Below are positions 5,456-12,066 of a DNA stretch of 12,066 nucleotides, piece by piece. How positions within the stretch are numbered: the first letter of the stretch is position 1; each line of letters starts with the position of its first letter. Source of the stretch: REEB95 sp050729835. GTDB taxonomy: Bacteria; Pseudomonadota; Alphaproteobacteria; ATCC43930; CGMCC-115725. The notes beneath the pieces are model-generated. The model was not told the origin of the DNA. It searched no databases and was given only the letters and a program-made list of their open reading frames with translations. The position numbers were made by a program, and so were the translations under genes. The DNA lies in assembly GCA_050729835.1 (NCBI GenBank), contig JBOHLS010000048.1, forward strand, positions 1-12,066, written 5' to 3'.

Positions 5456-6667
5456 TCAGCCGCCGCTACCGGGCGTATAGGGCTGGAGCTTGCCGTCCTT
5501 GTAGATCTCGTCGACCAAGGTCGCGTTGACCTGCATGCCGTCCTTGTCCATCGACTTGTCGCCGGTTACGCCCTTATACTTGTTGGCCATGTTGATGACC
5601 TGCTTCTGGATGGCCGTCGGGTCAGCGCTGTTGGCCGCGTTAATGGCGAGGGCGGCGACCATGGTGGCGTCATAGGCGAAGCCGCCGAAATCGGTCGCGG
5701 GGTCGGCGCCGAACTTGGCCTTGAACGGGGCCGCATAGGTCTTGTCGTAGAAATTGCCGCCCACCGAGAAATCGATGCCGCGGATGCCGTCGGCGATCTT
5801 GGCGATGTCGGGATTGGCGGTGACCTCGTTGGACCAGTTCGACATTTCCGGGCCGAACCAGTTCTTGCCCGGCGTCATGCCGAGTTCGCTCGCCTGCTTG
5901 AGCAAGAGGGTCGCGTCCGAGCCATAGGCGAAGAAGAAGACGGCATCGGGATTGGCGCCGGCGATCTGCTGCAATTGGGCGCGATAGTCGGTCTGGTTGG
6001 ATTCATAGCGCACGCTCACCGCGCAGCTGCCGCCCGAGGTCTTGGCCGCATCGCACAGCGCCTGCTCCAGCCCCACGCCATAGGGATTGTTCGGCACCAT
6101 GGTGGCGAAGGTCTTGGCCTTGAGGTCCCTGACGGCGATGTCGACCATCGGCGGCCCCTCGACATTGTTGAGCGCGATCATGTCGAAGAAATAGGGCCCG
6201 ATGTCGCGCAGCATGGGCGAATTGGCGCCGATCGAGATCTGTACGATCTTGTTCTTGTTGGTGTATTGCCCGGTCGGCAGCGTCAGCCCGCTGGAATATT
6301 CGCCGAGCACGACGGGCACCTTGTCCACCTCGACGAGCTTGCGCACCGCGTCCATCGCCGCCTTCGGGTCGGACTGCGAATCCTCGACCGAGAGCGTCAC
6401 CGGGCCGCCGAGCAGGCCCGGCCCGAGCTTGACGGTCGAGCCGTCCTTCATGGGCACGGCATAGCCGGCATTGATCTGGTCCACGGCGAGCTGGGCGCCG
6501 CGCTGCATGTCCTGGCCGACCACCGCCGAGGCGCCGGTAAGCGAGGTGAACATGCCGAGATCGACCCCCGCCGCGTTCGCGCCCGAAAGCGTTGCCGCCC
6601 ACCCCAGGGCCGCGATTGCTGCCGCCCCGAGCCATCGCCGGGTCGTTCCATTCCGTGTCGTTGTCAT
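5456..6667 (-). CDS. ABC transporter substrate-binding protein, LivJ/LivK (Peripla_BP_6) type
   Basis: A 403-residue exported binding protein. ATG 6667 is preceded by GGGAGA about 8 nt upstream. Residues 1-32 look like a signal peptide: a basic start with TTRRWLG at 8-14 (Tat-like but not a full consensus), a hydrophobic core, then SGANA before the mature start AGVDLGMFTSLTG. The domain fits Peripla_BP_6: the GEYSSG loop at 122-127 is where the ligand carboxylate is usually held, and PNNPYGVGL at 192-200 is the typical lobe-2 start. C205 and C215 are the only cysteines and could form a periplasmic disulfide. It would deliver ligand to LivHM. The class binds branched-chain amino acids but also urea, amides and aromatic acids, so the substrate is open. 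The gene lies between livF and livH, set apart by repeats on both sides. Confidence 0.92.
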   Translation of the reverse strand: MTTTRNGTTRRWLGAAAIAALGWAATLSGANAAGVDLGMFTSLTGASAVVGQDMQRGAQLAVDQINAGYAVPMKDGSTVKLGPGLLGGPVTLSVEDSQSDPKAAMDAVRKLVEVDKVPVVLGEYSSGLTLPTGQYTNKNKIVQISIGANSPMLRDIGPYFFDMIALNNVEGPPMVDIAVRDLKAKTFATMVPNNPYGVGLEQALCDAAKTSGGSCAVSVRYESNQTDYRAQLQQIAGANPDAVFFFAYGSDATLLLKQASELGMTPGKNWFGPEMSNWSNEVTANPDIAKIADGIRGIDFSVGGNFYDKTYAAPFKAKFGADPATDFGGFAYDATMVAALAINAANSADPTAIQKQVINMANKYKGVTGDKSMDKDGMQVNATLVDEIYKDGKLQPYTPGSGG

Positions 6668-7015
6668 CAGTGCGTCTCCCTGCCTGGGATTATCGATGAA
6701 TGCCGGCAACGCCCGTGGGCAGCAGACCCGCGCCGTCGCCATTACGAACTTGAACACACAACTTTCCGCCGCACCCGGACGCCGGACCACCGGCGATTCC
6801 GGACAAGGCAGCCTTCGCCGGCAGCAACCGAACCAGTCCTGCCGAGCGACAGATCTCGGACGTTAGAGGAGCGGCTGCGCGACCGCAACCTTTGCACGGC
6901 AGAGCACGATCCTTTCCGATTCAGTCGGAAGGGATCGTGCTCAAGTCCTTCAGTCGTCGCGGGACCGAACCGCAAAGGCGAGTCCGCTTTTGCCGAGACC
7001 ACCCCGGGGCGGCAC
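6668..7015. other. livF to binding-protein intergenic region (348 bp)
   Basis: No convincing gene is seen; open frames here are low-complexity and arginine/serine-rich. It contains the strong hairpin at 6902-6942 and the ribosome-binding site of the binding-protein gene. A separate promoter for the binding protein would have to lie here, but I see no clear -35/-10 pair. Confidence 0.5.
6902..6942. repeat. Long perfect-stem hairpin downstream of livF (rhizobial-type palindrome)
   Basis: GAGCACGATCCTTTCCGA and TCGGAAGGGATCGTGCTC form an 18-bp stem with one T/C difference (a G-U pair in one RNA strand) and a 5-nt loop. GAGCATGATC/GAGCACGATC palindromes of this sort recur in Rhizobiales intergenic DNA. 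It lies about 75 bp past the livF stop. No T-run follows, so it is more likely a processing or stability element than a simple terminator. Confidence 0.75.
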
Positions 7016-7735
7016 TCACTCCTGTGGCGTGCCGAGATAGGCGTCGCGGATCTTTTCATCCTTCAGCACGCCTTCGGCCGGGCCTTCGAAGGCGATGCAT
7101 CCGTCGGCCATGACGATGCCGCGGTGAGAGATGGCGAGCGAGCGCTCGGCATTCTGCTCGACGATGAGGATGGTCCGGCCCTGCCCGTTGATCTCGCGCA
7201 CCTTCTCGAAGACCTGGTCGGCGAGCCGCGGCGAGAGCGCTGCCGAGGGCTCGTCGAGCAGCAGCAATTGCGGCTCGGTCATCAGCGCCCGCGCCAATGC
7301 GAGCATCTGCCGCTCGCCGCCGCTCATCGTCCTGACCCGCTGGCCACGCCGCTCGGCGAGGCGCGGAAAGCGCTGATACTGCTCTTCCGTCCGCCGGCCA
7401 AGCTCGGCGCGCGCGAGCGTATAGCCACCCATGCGCAGGTTCTCGGCGACCGTGAGGGCCGGAAAGACGTTGTCGAGCTGCGGCACGAAGGCGAGGCCCT
7501 TTAGCACGCGCTCATGCGTCGGCAGCCCCGTCACTTCCGCCCCGTCGAGACGTACGGTCCCTGCCCGCGGGATGAGATAGCCCATCAGCGCCTTGAGCAG
7601 GGTCGACTTGCCGGCGCCGTTGGGGCCGATGATGGTGGTGATCTCCCCCGCCCGGACATCCAGCGTCACATCGTGCAGGATTTCGGTATCGCCATAGCCG
7701 GCGAAGACATTGGCGACTTCGAGCACGGCCGTCAT
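7016..7735 (-). CDS. livF: Branched-chain amino acid ABC transporter ATP-binding protein LivF
   Basis: A 239-residue cytoplasmic ATPase. Walker A is GPNGAGKST (37-45), the Q-loop glutamine is in VPQ (Q86), the signature is MSGGE (137-141, methionine in place of the usual leucine), and Walker B is LLLLDEP (157-163) with catalytic E162. The position of the usual switch histidine is Q194 in IVEQNA, which is normal for LivF and suggests LivG supplies the fully canonical site of the pair. The ATG overlaps the livG stop (ATGA, 7732-7735), so equal synthesis of the two ATPases is likely. A long hairpin follows the gene. Confidence 0.94.
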   Translation of the reverse strand: MTAVLEVANVFAGYGDTEILHDVTLDVRAGEITTIIGPNGAGKSTLLKALMGYLIPRAGTVRLDGAEVTGLPTHERVLKGLAFVPQLDNVFPALTVAENLRMGGYTLARAELGRRTEEQYQRFPRLAERRGQRVRTMSGGERQMLALARALMTEPQLLLLDEPSAALSPRLADQVFEKVREINGQGRTILIVEQNAERSLAISHRGIVMADGCIAFEGPAEGVLKDEKIRDAYLGTPQE

Positions 7736-8529
7736 GCCGCATCGCCGCCCGTCGTCGCCTCAGAGGCGACCTGGCCGCCGGCCGCGATATAGGCCCGGAG
7801 CACATCCTCGCGCGCCAGCACCTCTTGCGGCGGGCCCTCGGCCAGCACCATGCCCATGTCGAGCACGCAGATGCGGTCGCAGAGGCGCCGGACGGCCTGC
7901 ATGTTGTGCTCGACGATAAGGAAATTATGGCCCTCGGCGCGCAGCGTCAGCAGGAGCTCGATGATGTCCTCGATGAGCCGCGGATTGACGCCGGCGATCG
8001 GCTCGTCGAGCAGGATGAGCTTGGGCTCGGCCATCAGCACCTGGGCAAGCGCCAGGAGCTTCTTCTGCCCGCCCGAGAGGCTGCCGGCCAGTTCGTCGGC
8101 ATGGCGATCGAGCTTGACCCGGGCGAGCAGCGCCCAAGCCTTGTGGAGGTGAGCCGCCTCGTCGGCCCTCACGGCGACACTTTCCATCGCCGCGCGCCAG
8201 AGGCTTTCGCCGCGCTGCACCCGGGGGCCGAGCAGCATGTTCTCCATCACCGTCATGCGCGACGGGTTGAGGGTGATCTGGAAGGTACGGCAGAGCCCGA
8301 GGCGGGCGATGCGATAAGGCGGCGAGCTGTCGATATCATGCCCCTCGAAGCGGATCGTGCCGCTGTCCGGCTTGAGAAATCCCGAAAGCACGTTGACCAG
8401 CGTCGTCTTGCCCGACCCGTTCGGGCCGACGAGGCCGAAGATGTGGCCGGCCTCGACGCCGAGCGACACGTCGCGCAGCGCGGTGACACCGCCGAAATGC
8501 TTGCTGACGCTCGATACTTCTAGCAGCAT
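7732..8529 (-). CDS. livG: Branched-chain amino acid ABC transporter ATP-binding protein LivG
   Basis: A 265-residue cytoplasmic ATPase and the first gene of the cluster. Walker A is GPNGSGKTT (35-43), the Q-loop is in RTFQ (81-84), the signature is LSGGQ (151-155), Walker B is LILLDEP (171-177) with E176, and the switch histidine is H208 in VEHNM. The segment AGVNPRL after Walker B is typical of LivG. ATG 8529 is chosen because the family begins MLLEVxxVSKxFGG and AGAGGTGG lies just upstream, although the spacing is short. An open frame extends 26 codons further upstream but its sequence is not family-like. It forms a heterodimer with LivF on the LivHM channel. Confidence 0.94.
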   Translation of the reverse strand: MLLEVSSVSKHFGGVTALRDVSLGVEAGHIFGLVGPNGSGKTTLVNVLSGFLKPDSGTIRFEGHDIDSSPPYRIARLGLCRTFQITLNPSRMTVMENMLLGPRVQRGESLWRAAMESVAVRADEAAHLHKAWALLARVKLDRHADELAGSLSGGQKKLLALAQVLMAEPKLILLDEPIAGVNPRLIEDIIELLLTLRAEGHNFLIVEHNMQAVRRLCDRICVLDMGMVLAEGPPQEVLAREDVLRAYIAAGGQVASEATTGGDAA

Positions 8530-8620
8530 GCCCACCTCTGGCCATCGGGCAGAGCCCTCGGCAGCACCATAAGGTCCGAAGTAAGGCAACCGGCGATGCC
8601 TACGCATACAATGAGCCCGA

Positions 8621-8645
8621 CGTCAAATTAGAACACTACCTAATT
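8621..8645 (-). promoter_or_regulatory. Candidate livG promoter/operator
   Basis: On the minus strand, about 90 bp before the livG start, a palindrome AATTAG-N8-CTAATT (8626-8645) touches a TTGACG (8621-8626) that could serve as a -35 box. The matching -10 is weak (TAGGCA at 18 bp spacing). This is the only operator-like element seen in front of the liv cluster. Confidence 0.25.
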
Positions 8646-9094
8646 CGCGCTGCAATCTCTTACAACCCAATGGAAATGACTATCGATAAGTCCTGCGCGC
8701 CAACTCGCTTCGGGAGCCCTTACGATCTCGGATGCCCAGCTTGGCTTTGGCTTGATCTCGGTAATTCCGATCGCCGAGCTCCGGAGCAGGTTCGGCGTCT
8801 GCAAGTCTTTCTCGCCGCCTACGGACCGCACCCCAGTAAGCAGAGGTCATCAGCGCGATGCTGGTTAGGCAATCCATCCGCATCGCGGAAGCTGCGCCTA
8901 CTGGCGACAACGCGATGCGTGATTGGGCGACAAAATGCCGGCATTGGACCCTGCAATACGTTCCGACCAGGATGGCACTCAACTGTCAGATTTGATCCAC
9001 TGGCATCGTAGATTGAGGACTGTGCATCGCGGCGGAATAGGCCGCGCGACTTCCGGGGTGGGTCGAAAGGGAAATCGCGGTACGTTCGCGCGAT
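8646..9094. other. Gene-poor stretch upstream of the liv cluster
   Basis: Short frames exist on both strands (for example minus 8680-8982 and 8640-8831), but they overlap each other, lack good ribosome-binding sites and match no family I recognise. It may be decayed coding sequence. I see nothing firm here. Confidence 0.4.
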
Positions 9095-9284
9095 GTCAGC
9101 TCTCGCCTCAACATCGGACATTCCTCGGCGCATCGAGCGTGATGTCGGGCGCTACTGTTCGTTCGCCGTCATCCGTCTAAATCCGGCACGCGGTCGTGGG
9201 TGGATGTGTTGGCGCGTTACAGCGAGTTTTCTAATAGACTGATTCTACACGGGAATTCTGAATAATTTAGAGACACCCTCTCCG
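9095..9284 (+). repeat. ~190 bp dispersed repeat, copy 2
   Basis: The counterpart of 2608-2796, in direct orientation, about 6.5 kb away. 9173-9244 is the near-identical core (70 of 72). A 49-codon frame starting ATG 9094 ends TGA at 9241-9243, but the other copy has a 2-nt length change that breaks it. The right tip GAATAATTTAGAGACACCCTC resembles an IS terminal repeat. The two copies bracket the whole liv cluster. Confidence 0.75.
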
Positions 9285-9684
9285 TTTCCGGCACACGGGG
9301 CGCACGGGTTTTTAGGGGAGATTGAGACCGCGGCTGGCTAAGGGCGCAAACAAGACCTTGGTTTTGAACCCCTGCCACAGATCGAACAAATAGCATTGTT
9401 CATACTCGGCGGCTCAAAAAATCACCCAACTTGTGGCGGCCGTCGAGTTCAGATGATCTCAGAGCTGCTGGAAGAAATACGTGAGTATCTCCGTAAACGA
9501 GACCTTATGCGGGCTGCTGTACCAGAGCAATTTCCGATCCTCCGCGCGCTTCAATTCGCGGCCTAATTATTGGCAATAAAAATCCTAGCGCCCGAACGCG
9601 TCCATCCTTGAGGTCCAAGGCTAGCGAAGTGCCGTTCATAATTTTCCTGAGGTGCCGTAGCGGGAGTGGTTGGAAAGTGAAGGC
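9285..9684. other. Non-coding or decayed stretch between repeat copy 2 and the IS256 remnant
   Basis: No recognised gene. A 37-codon plus-strand frame (9453-9566) and a minus-strand frame (9505-9873) are open, but neither has family features. The minus-strand frame runs across the IS256 transposase start and so is at least partly a shadow. The stretch is lower in GC than the liv genes. Confidence 0.4.
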
Positions 9685-9747
9685 GGCGTAATCTCCAGCT
9701 TGGATCAACAAGCGATTCCGGCGTTTGAGCGCCGGGGAGATCACGCC
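9685..9747 (+). promoter_or_regulatory. Inverted repeat that would sequester the transposase ribosome-binding site
   Basis: GGCGTAATCTCC (9685-9696) is complementary at 11 of 12 positions to GGAGATCACGCC (9736-9747), with a nested CCGGCG-TTTGAG-CGCCGG hairpin (9718-9735). The right arm contains most of the GGGGAGA Shine-Dalgarno and ends directly before the ATG at 9748. An RNA reading through from outside would hide the start site. Structure-based blocking of read-through translation is known from IS10 and IS50. Confidence 0.5.
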
Positions 9748-9885
9748 ATGACGAGCCATACCACGACGCCTTTGCTGCCGCAGTCGGAAATCGAGACAGC
9801 GGAACCTCTTTTCGACAACTGGTTCGACCCGATCGAGGCTGGCATTCGGGATCGCGCCCGTGAATTCCTGCAAGCCATGTTCGAA
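9748..9885 (+). pseudogene. IS256-family transposase, N-terminal fragment
   Basis: From ATG 9748, with GGGGAGA 7 nt upstream, the frame reads MTSHTTTPLLPQSEIE, then EPLFDNWFDPIEAGIRDRAR and EFLQAMFE. This is the N-terminus seen in rhizobial IS256-type (transposase_mut) enzymes, whose full length is about 400 residues. Family resemblance stops at about residue 46 (near 9885), and the frame closes at 9933 after unrelated residues. The DDE catalytic core is absent, so this is a 5' remnant. The YdcZ-type gene begins 86 bp beyond the break, which suggests a deletion joined the two. Confidence 0.7.
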
Positions 9886-9971
9886 CGGATAGATGTTAGA
9901 TTATGGACGGCCCAGGTTCCGAAATTGATGTAGGACACAGACTGTTTCAACGCATTGGCGCGGGGGAGGAG

Positions 9972-10427
9972 ATGACGCAGTTCCTTGGTCTTTTAGGATC
10001 CGCATTGCTCGTGCTCGGAGCAGGCGCAAGCTTCGTTATGCAGCAGGCCGTGAATGCCGATCTCCGGGCTTCGCTTCACTCCGCCGCTTGGGCCGGACTC
10101 GTCAGTTATTTAGGCGGGGCGCTCTGCATGCTGTTGCTGGCAATATTCATGCGGGAAGCCATACCGTCGAGCGATTCGATAGCTCGTAGTGAGTGGTGGG
10201 CGTGGAGCGGCGGTTTCTTCGGGGCGATCTTCATTTTTATTTCCATTCTTTTCGTTCCGAGACTCGGCACGACGACCTTTGTTGCACTCCTTGTCGCGGG
10301 TCAGATGCTCTCCTCGCTGGCGTTCGATCACTACGGATTATTTGGCATTCCCCAGCATTCGGTGGACCCATTGCGTTTCCTCGGCGCGGCGCTCCTGGTT
10401 GCAGGCGTGGTTCTCATCCATTGGTAA
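9972..10427 (+). CDS. DMT-superfamily transporter, YdcZ/DUF606 type
   Basis: A 151-residue, very hydrophobic inner-membrane protein. It matches the half-sized YdcZ-like (DUF606, PF04657) pattern: an N-terminal helix with small residues, QQAVNADLRASL at 24-35, WAGLVSYLGGAL at 40-51, the WWAWSGGFFGAIF helix at 75-87, PRLGTTTFVALLVAGQMLSSLAFDH at 96-120, and a last helix ending VVLIHW. About five membrane helices are expected, and such proteins probably act as oligomers. The substrate is unknown. I chose ATG 9972 because the family begins just before FLGLLGSALL; the purine run GGGGGAGGAG abuts it closely. An earlier in-frame ATG (9903) lies in IS-junction sequence. It appears full length, and a larger permease gene follows 94 bp downstream on the same strand. 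Confidence 0.85.
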   Translation: MTQFLGLLGSALLVLGAGASFVMQQAVNADLRASLHSAAWAGLVSYLGGALCMLLLAIFMREAIPSSDSIARSEWWAWSGGFFGAIFIFISILFVPRLGTTTFVALLVAGQMLSSLAFDHYGLFGIPQHSVDPLRFLGAALLVAGVVLIHW

Positions 10428-10521
10428 GACTGTGAAAGTCGAGTGGGAAATTGACGCTTTGGCGACGTCCACTGATAGAGATGACACCAACGGGTCGTTC
10501 TGGCATCCACTTCGACGAGCG

Positions 10522-11775
10522 ATGACGCGCCAATCCAGCAAGCAACCCTATTCCTTCTTCGTCCTTCTGTGGTTATGCGGGATTTGCTTACGGGTTCCCG
10601 TGCTGGCGATACCGCCGGAACTGCCGCTCTTACACGCCAGCTTGCATTTATCGGAAGCGGACGTCGGCTGGCTCTCCAGCCTGCCGCCGATGCTGCTGGC
10701 AGTTGCTGCAGTGCCGGGTTCGTTGATCATCGTCCGTTTGGGTTTGGTGCCGGCTCTGTTGATCGGCCTCTTGCTTGACGCGGTCGGCGCCGCGTCGCGG
10801 GGGCTAAGCGGAAGCCTGTGGTTCCTTTGCATTGCGACCGTGGTAATGAGCGCTGGCGTCGCCATCGTGCAGACGGTCATGCCGCCGCTCGTGCGCGCTC
10901 GGCTCCCGGAACGCATTGGCTCAGGCACCGCGATCTATACCAACGGTCTGCTGACCGGAGAAATTCTTGCCGTCGCGCTTACCGTTCCACTTGTGTTGCC
11001 GATGGTCCGCAACAGTTGGCGACTGGGCCTCGTGGTCTGGTCGGTGCCCGTGTTTGTTACCGCGATTCTGGTCTCGATATGGCTGATGCCCAAAAGAGTC
11101 CGGGAGCATAAAAACGCGCCACACGGCGCGGTTCCTGTCCTCGCTGATACATCCCCGAGGCGGACTGAGCAACGCAGCATCGCCACATGGTGGCCGAATT
11201 GGCGATCTCCTCTGATATGGCGGCTAGGCTTGATGCTCGGCTGCGTCAACGCGATGTACTTCGTCACCAACGCGTTCTTACCGGACTACATTATTGCTAG
11301 TGGCCGGCCGGATCTGGTCAGCAATGCGCTGACCGCCCTCAATCTCGCGCAGCTGCCGGCTGCGTTCCTGATGTTGCCGCTGGCGCAACGGCTCTTTACC
11401 CGGCCGTCCGCTTACATGGCGACCGGCTTTTTGTCGTTTGTAAGCATCGTCGCCATGCTGCTCATGCGAGGGCCATGGATCGTCTTTTGGTCCGGCGTGT
11501 TTGGCTTCACCGATGCCGTGACACTAATTATGGCGTTCGCGCTGCCATCAGCTCTAAGTGCGCCTGGCGATGTTCCGCGCACAACAGCAGGCATGTTCAC
11601 ACTCAGCTACAGTTTCGCGATGATACTTTCCTGGGTCGTGGGATGGTTGTGGGACTTAACCCAGGCACCGATCGTAGGTTTTGTACTGATCGCGCTATGC
11701 GGCCTTGTCATTGTTGCCATGTCGTCGACCGTCAGGCACGCCGATCAGCAATCGGCTGTATCTGCAGCCGAATGA
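10522..11775 (+). CDS. MFS transporter, CynX/NimT-like
   Basis: A 417-residue inner-membrane permease with about 12 hydrophobic segments split by a basic loop near 190-230. The start of the fold, LCGICLRVPVLAIPPELPLL (18-37) followed by SEADVGWLSSLPPMLLAV (44-61), matches the CynX/NimT (cyanate or 2-nitroimidazole transporter-like) branch of the major facilitator superfamily; the ligand here is unknown. The PPLVRARLPERIGSGTAIYT stretch (121-140) fits the helix 4-5 region of that branch. ATG 10522 places the first helix 10 residues in, which is typical, although its ribosome-binding site (GACGAG) is poor. An in-frame GTG at 10432 is an alternative. It may be co-transcribed with the YdcZ-type gene. 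No regulator is nearby. Confidence 0.85.
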   Translation: MTRQSSKQPYSFFVLLWLCGICLRVPVLAIPPELPLLHASLHLSEADVGWLSSLPPMLLAVAAVPGSLIIVRLGLVPALLIGLLLDAVGAASRGLSGSLWFLCIATVVMSAGVAIVQTVMPPLVRARLPERIGSGTAIYTNGLLTGEILAVALTVPLVLPMVRNSWRLGLVVWSVPVFVTAILVSIWLMPKRVREHKNAPHGAVPVLADTSPRRTEQRSIATWWPNWRSPLIWRLGLMLGCVNAMYFVTNAFLPDYIIASGRPDLVSNALTALNLAQLPAAFLMLPLAQRLFTRPSAYMATGFLSFVSIVAMLLMRGPWIVFWSGVFGFTDAVTLIMAFALPSALSAPGDVPRTTAGMFTLSYSFAMILSWVVGWLWDLTQAPIVGFVLIALCGLVIVAMSSTVRHADQQSAVSAAE

Positions 11776-11940
11776 GCATTTGAGCGCGCCGTGTCCGTAT
11801 CGGATCCCGGCCTCCACAAGCACCCTTAAAACCTGTTTCGCCGCAACCGTCGCAACCGTGATCGCGCCATTTGATGGCGTTTGGCGGGCGAGCCTGCGCT
11901 GGCGGGGACGCCATCACAATCTGGCTTGAGCGGGTCACGA
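11776..11940. other. Post-MFS intergenic sequence with competing hairpins
   Basis: No gene is supported. CGCCAT (11865-11870) can pair with ATGGCG (11874-11879) in a tight hairpin, or the latter can pair with a second CGCCAT (11909-11914) inside the longer arms GATGGCGT/ACGCCATC (11873-11880, 11908-11915). No T-run follows, so a simple terminator is unlikely. Confidence 0.4.
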
Positions 11941-12066
11941 TGTCAAATCGCTTCCAATCGTGACCCCCTTTTCGCGTCCAATAATGACCCCTCTGGGTGC
12001 GCCGGATTGGGCTTATCCGCGTAGTGCATAGGAGGGACCCGCGCCCGGAGCGCAGCGCCCTCGGCG
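11941..12066 (-). mobile_element. IS21-family element, 3' tip (runs off window)
   Basis: Starting TGTCAAATCG, the tip carries two tandem related 20-mers at 11948-11967 and 11972-11991 (TCGCTTCCAATCGTGACCCC and TCGCGTCCAATAATGACCCC, 17 of 20 alike, 24 bp apart). Repeated GGGGTCAnnATTGG blocks inside a TG...CA end are characteristic of IS21-family termini. On the minus strand the order fits the region downstream of istB, which would lie to the right of the window. No istA or istB coding is visible in the 126 bp available. Confidence 0.5.

Noticed and set aside
6628..6667. Twin-arginine signal in the binding protein
   Set aside because: TTRRWLG has the RR pair, but the rest of the consensus is incomplete; a Sec-type signal peptide is equally consistent.
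5420..7504. Very long plus-strand open frame (694 codons) opposite the binding-protein and livF genes
   Set aside because: It is antisense to two unmistakable genes, and its protein is repetitive R/G/H/D-rich, as expected from a shadow of high-GC coding DNA.
8640..8982. Two overlapping minus-strand frames upstream of livG
   Set aside because: They compete for the same bases, neither has a good start, and neither matches a family I know; possibly decayed coding DNA.
9453..9566. 37-codon plus-strand frame (MISELLEEIREYLRKRDLM...)
   Set aside because: It looks protein-like, but it is short, lacks a clear ribosome-binding site and has no recognised relative; too weak to call.
9505..9873. Minus-strand 122-codon frame
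   Set aside because: It crosses the IS256 transposase start on the other strand and its composition shows no family motif.
11732..11938. Minus-strand frame with CDGCGETGFKG, resembling a zinc-ribbon motif
   Set aside because: One partial CxxC only, in a short frame overlapping the MFS 3' end and hairpins; likely chance.

Overview
The window looks like an accessory, IS-scarred segment of a GC-rich alphaproteobacterial genome (Rhizobiales or Rhodospirillales-like). This is inferred from composition, from the type of transposase remnants, from the extragenic palindromes, and from the dispersed ATGTCCGC motifs. No rRNA gene, intact tRNA gene or CRISPR array is visible.

Left part (1-3300). The window opens inside an IS5/IS1182-like insertion sequence whose transposase start (minus strand) and terminal repeat are visible. 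It abuts the 3' end of a minus-strand gene for a nucleotidyltransferase-fold protein (123-1487) that seems to carry an extra C-terminal DUF1488-like domain. Upstream of that gene are two inverted repeats of identical geometry (TATACGC-N12-GCGTATA). Divergent to it lies a decayed gene for a sigma-factor-like protein (1688-2396), frameshifted near its start and cut off by an IS3-family remnant. Next come copy 1 of a ~190 bp repeat, a ~148 bp MITE-like element, and tRNA-like debris.

Centre (3303-8529, minus strand). This is a complete branched-chain amino acid-type (HAAT/Liv) ABC importer in the order livG-livF-binding protein-livH-livM. livG/livF and livH/livM overlap by ATGA. Palindromic repeats lie in the two longer internal gaps, after livF and between the binding-protein gene and livH, where they could tune relative expression. 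The exported binding protein would capture the ligand, LivH and LivM form the membrane channel, and LivG and LivF hydrolyse ATP. The ligand cannot be told from sequence alone.

Right part (8530-12066). About 1.2 kb lacks a convincing gene but carries copy 2 of the ~190 bp repeat, in the same orientation, so the liv cluster is bracketed by direct repeats. An IS256-family transposase start fragment follows, with its ribosome-binding site folded into an inverted repeat. Then come two plus-strand transporter genes: a short YdcZ/DUF606-type DMT protein and a CynX-like MFS permease. The window closes in what looks like the 3' tip of an IS21-family element.

The most interesting items are the nucleotidyltransferase-DUF1488 fusion with its twin operators and broken divergent partner, and the direct repeats bracketing the liv cluster.
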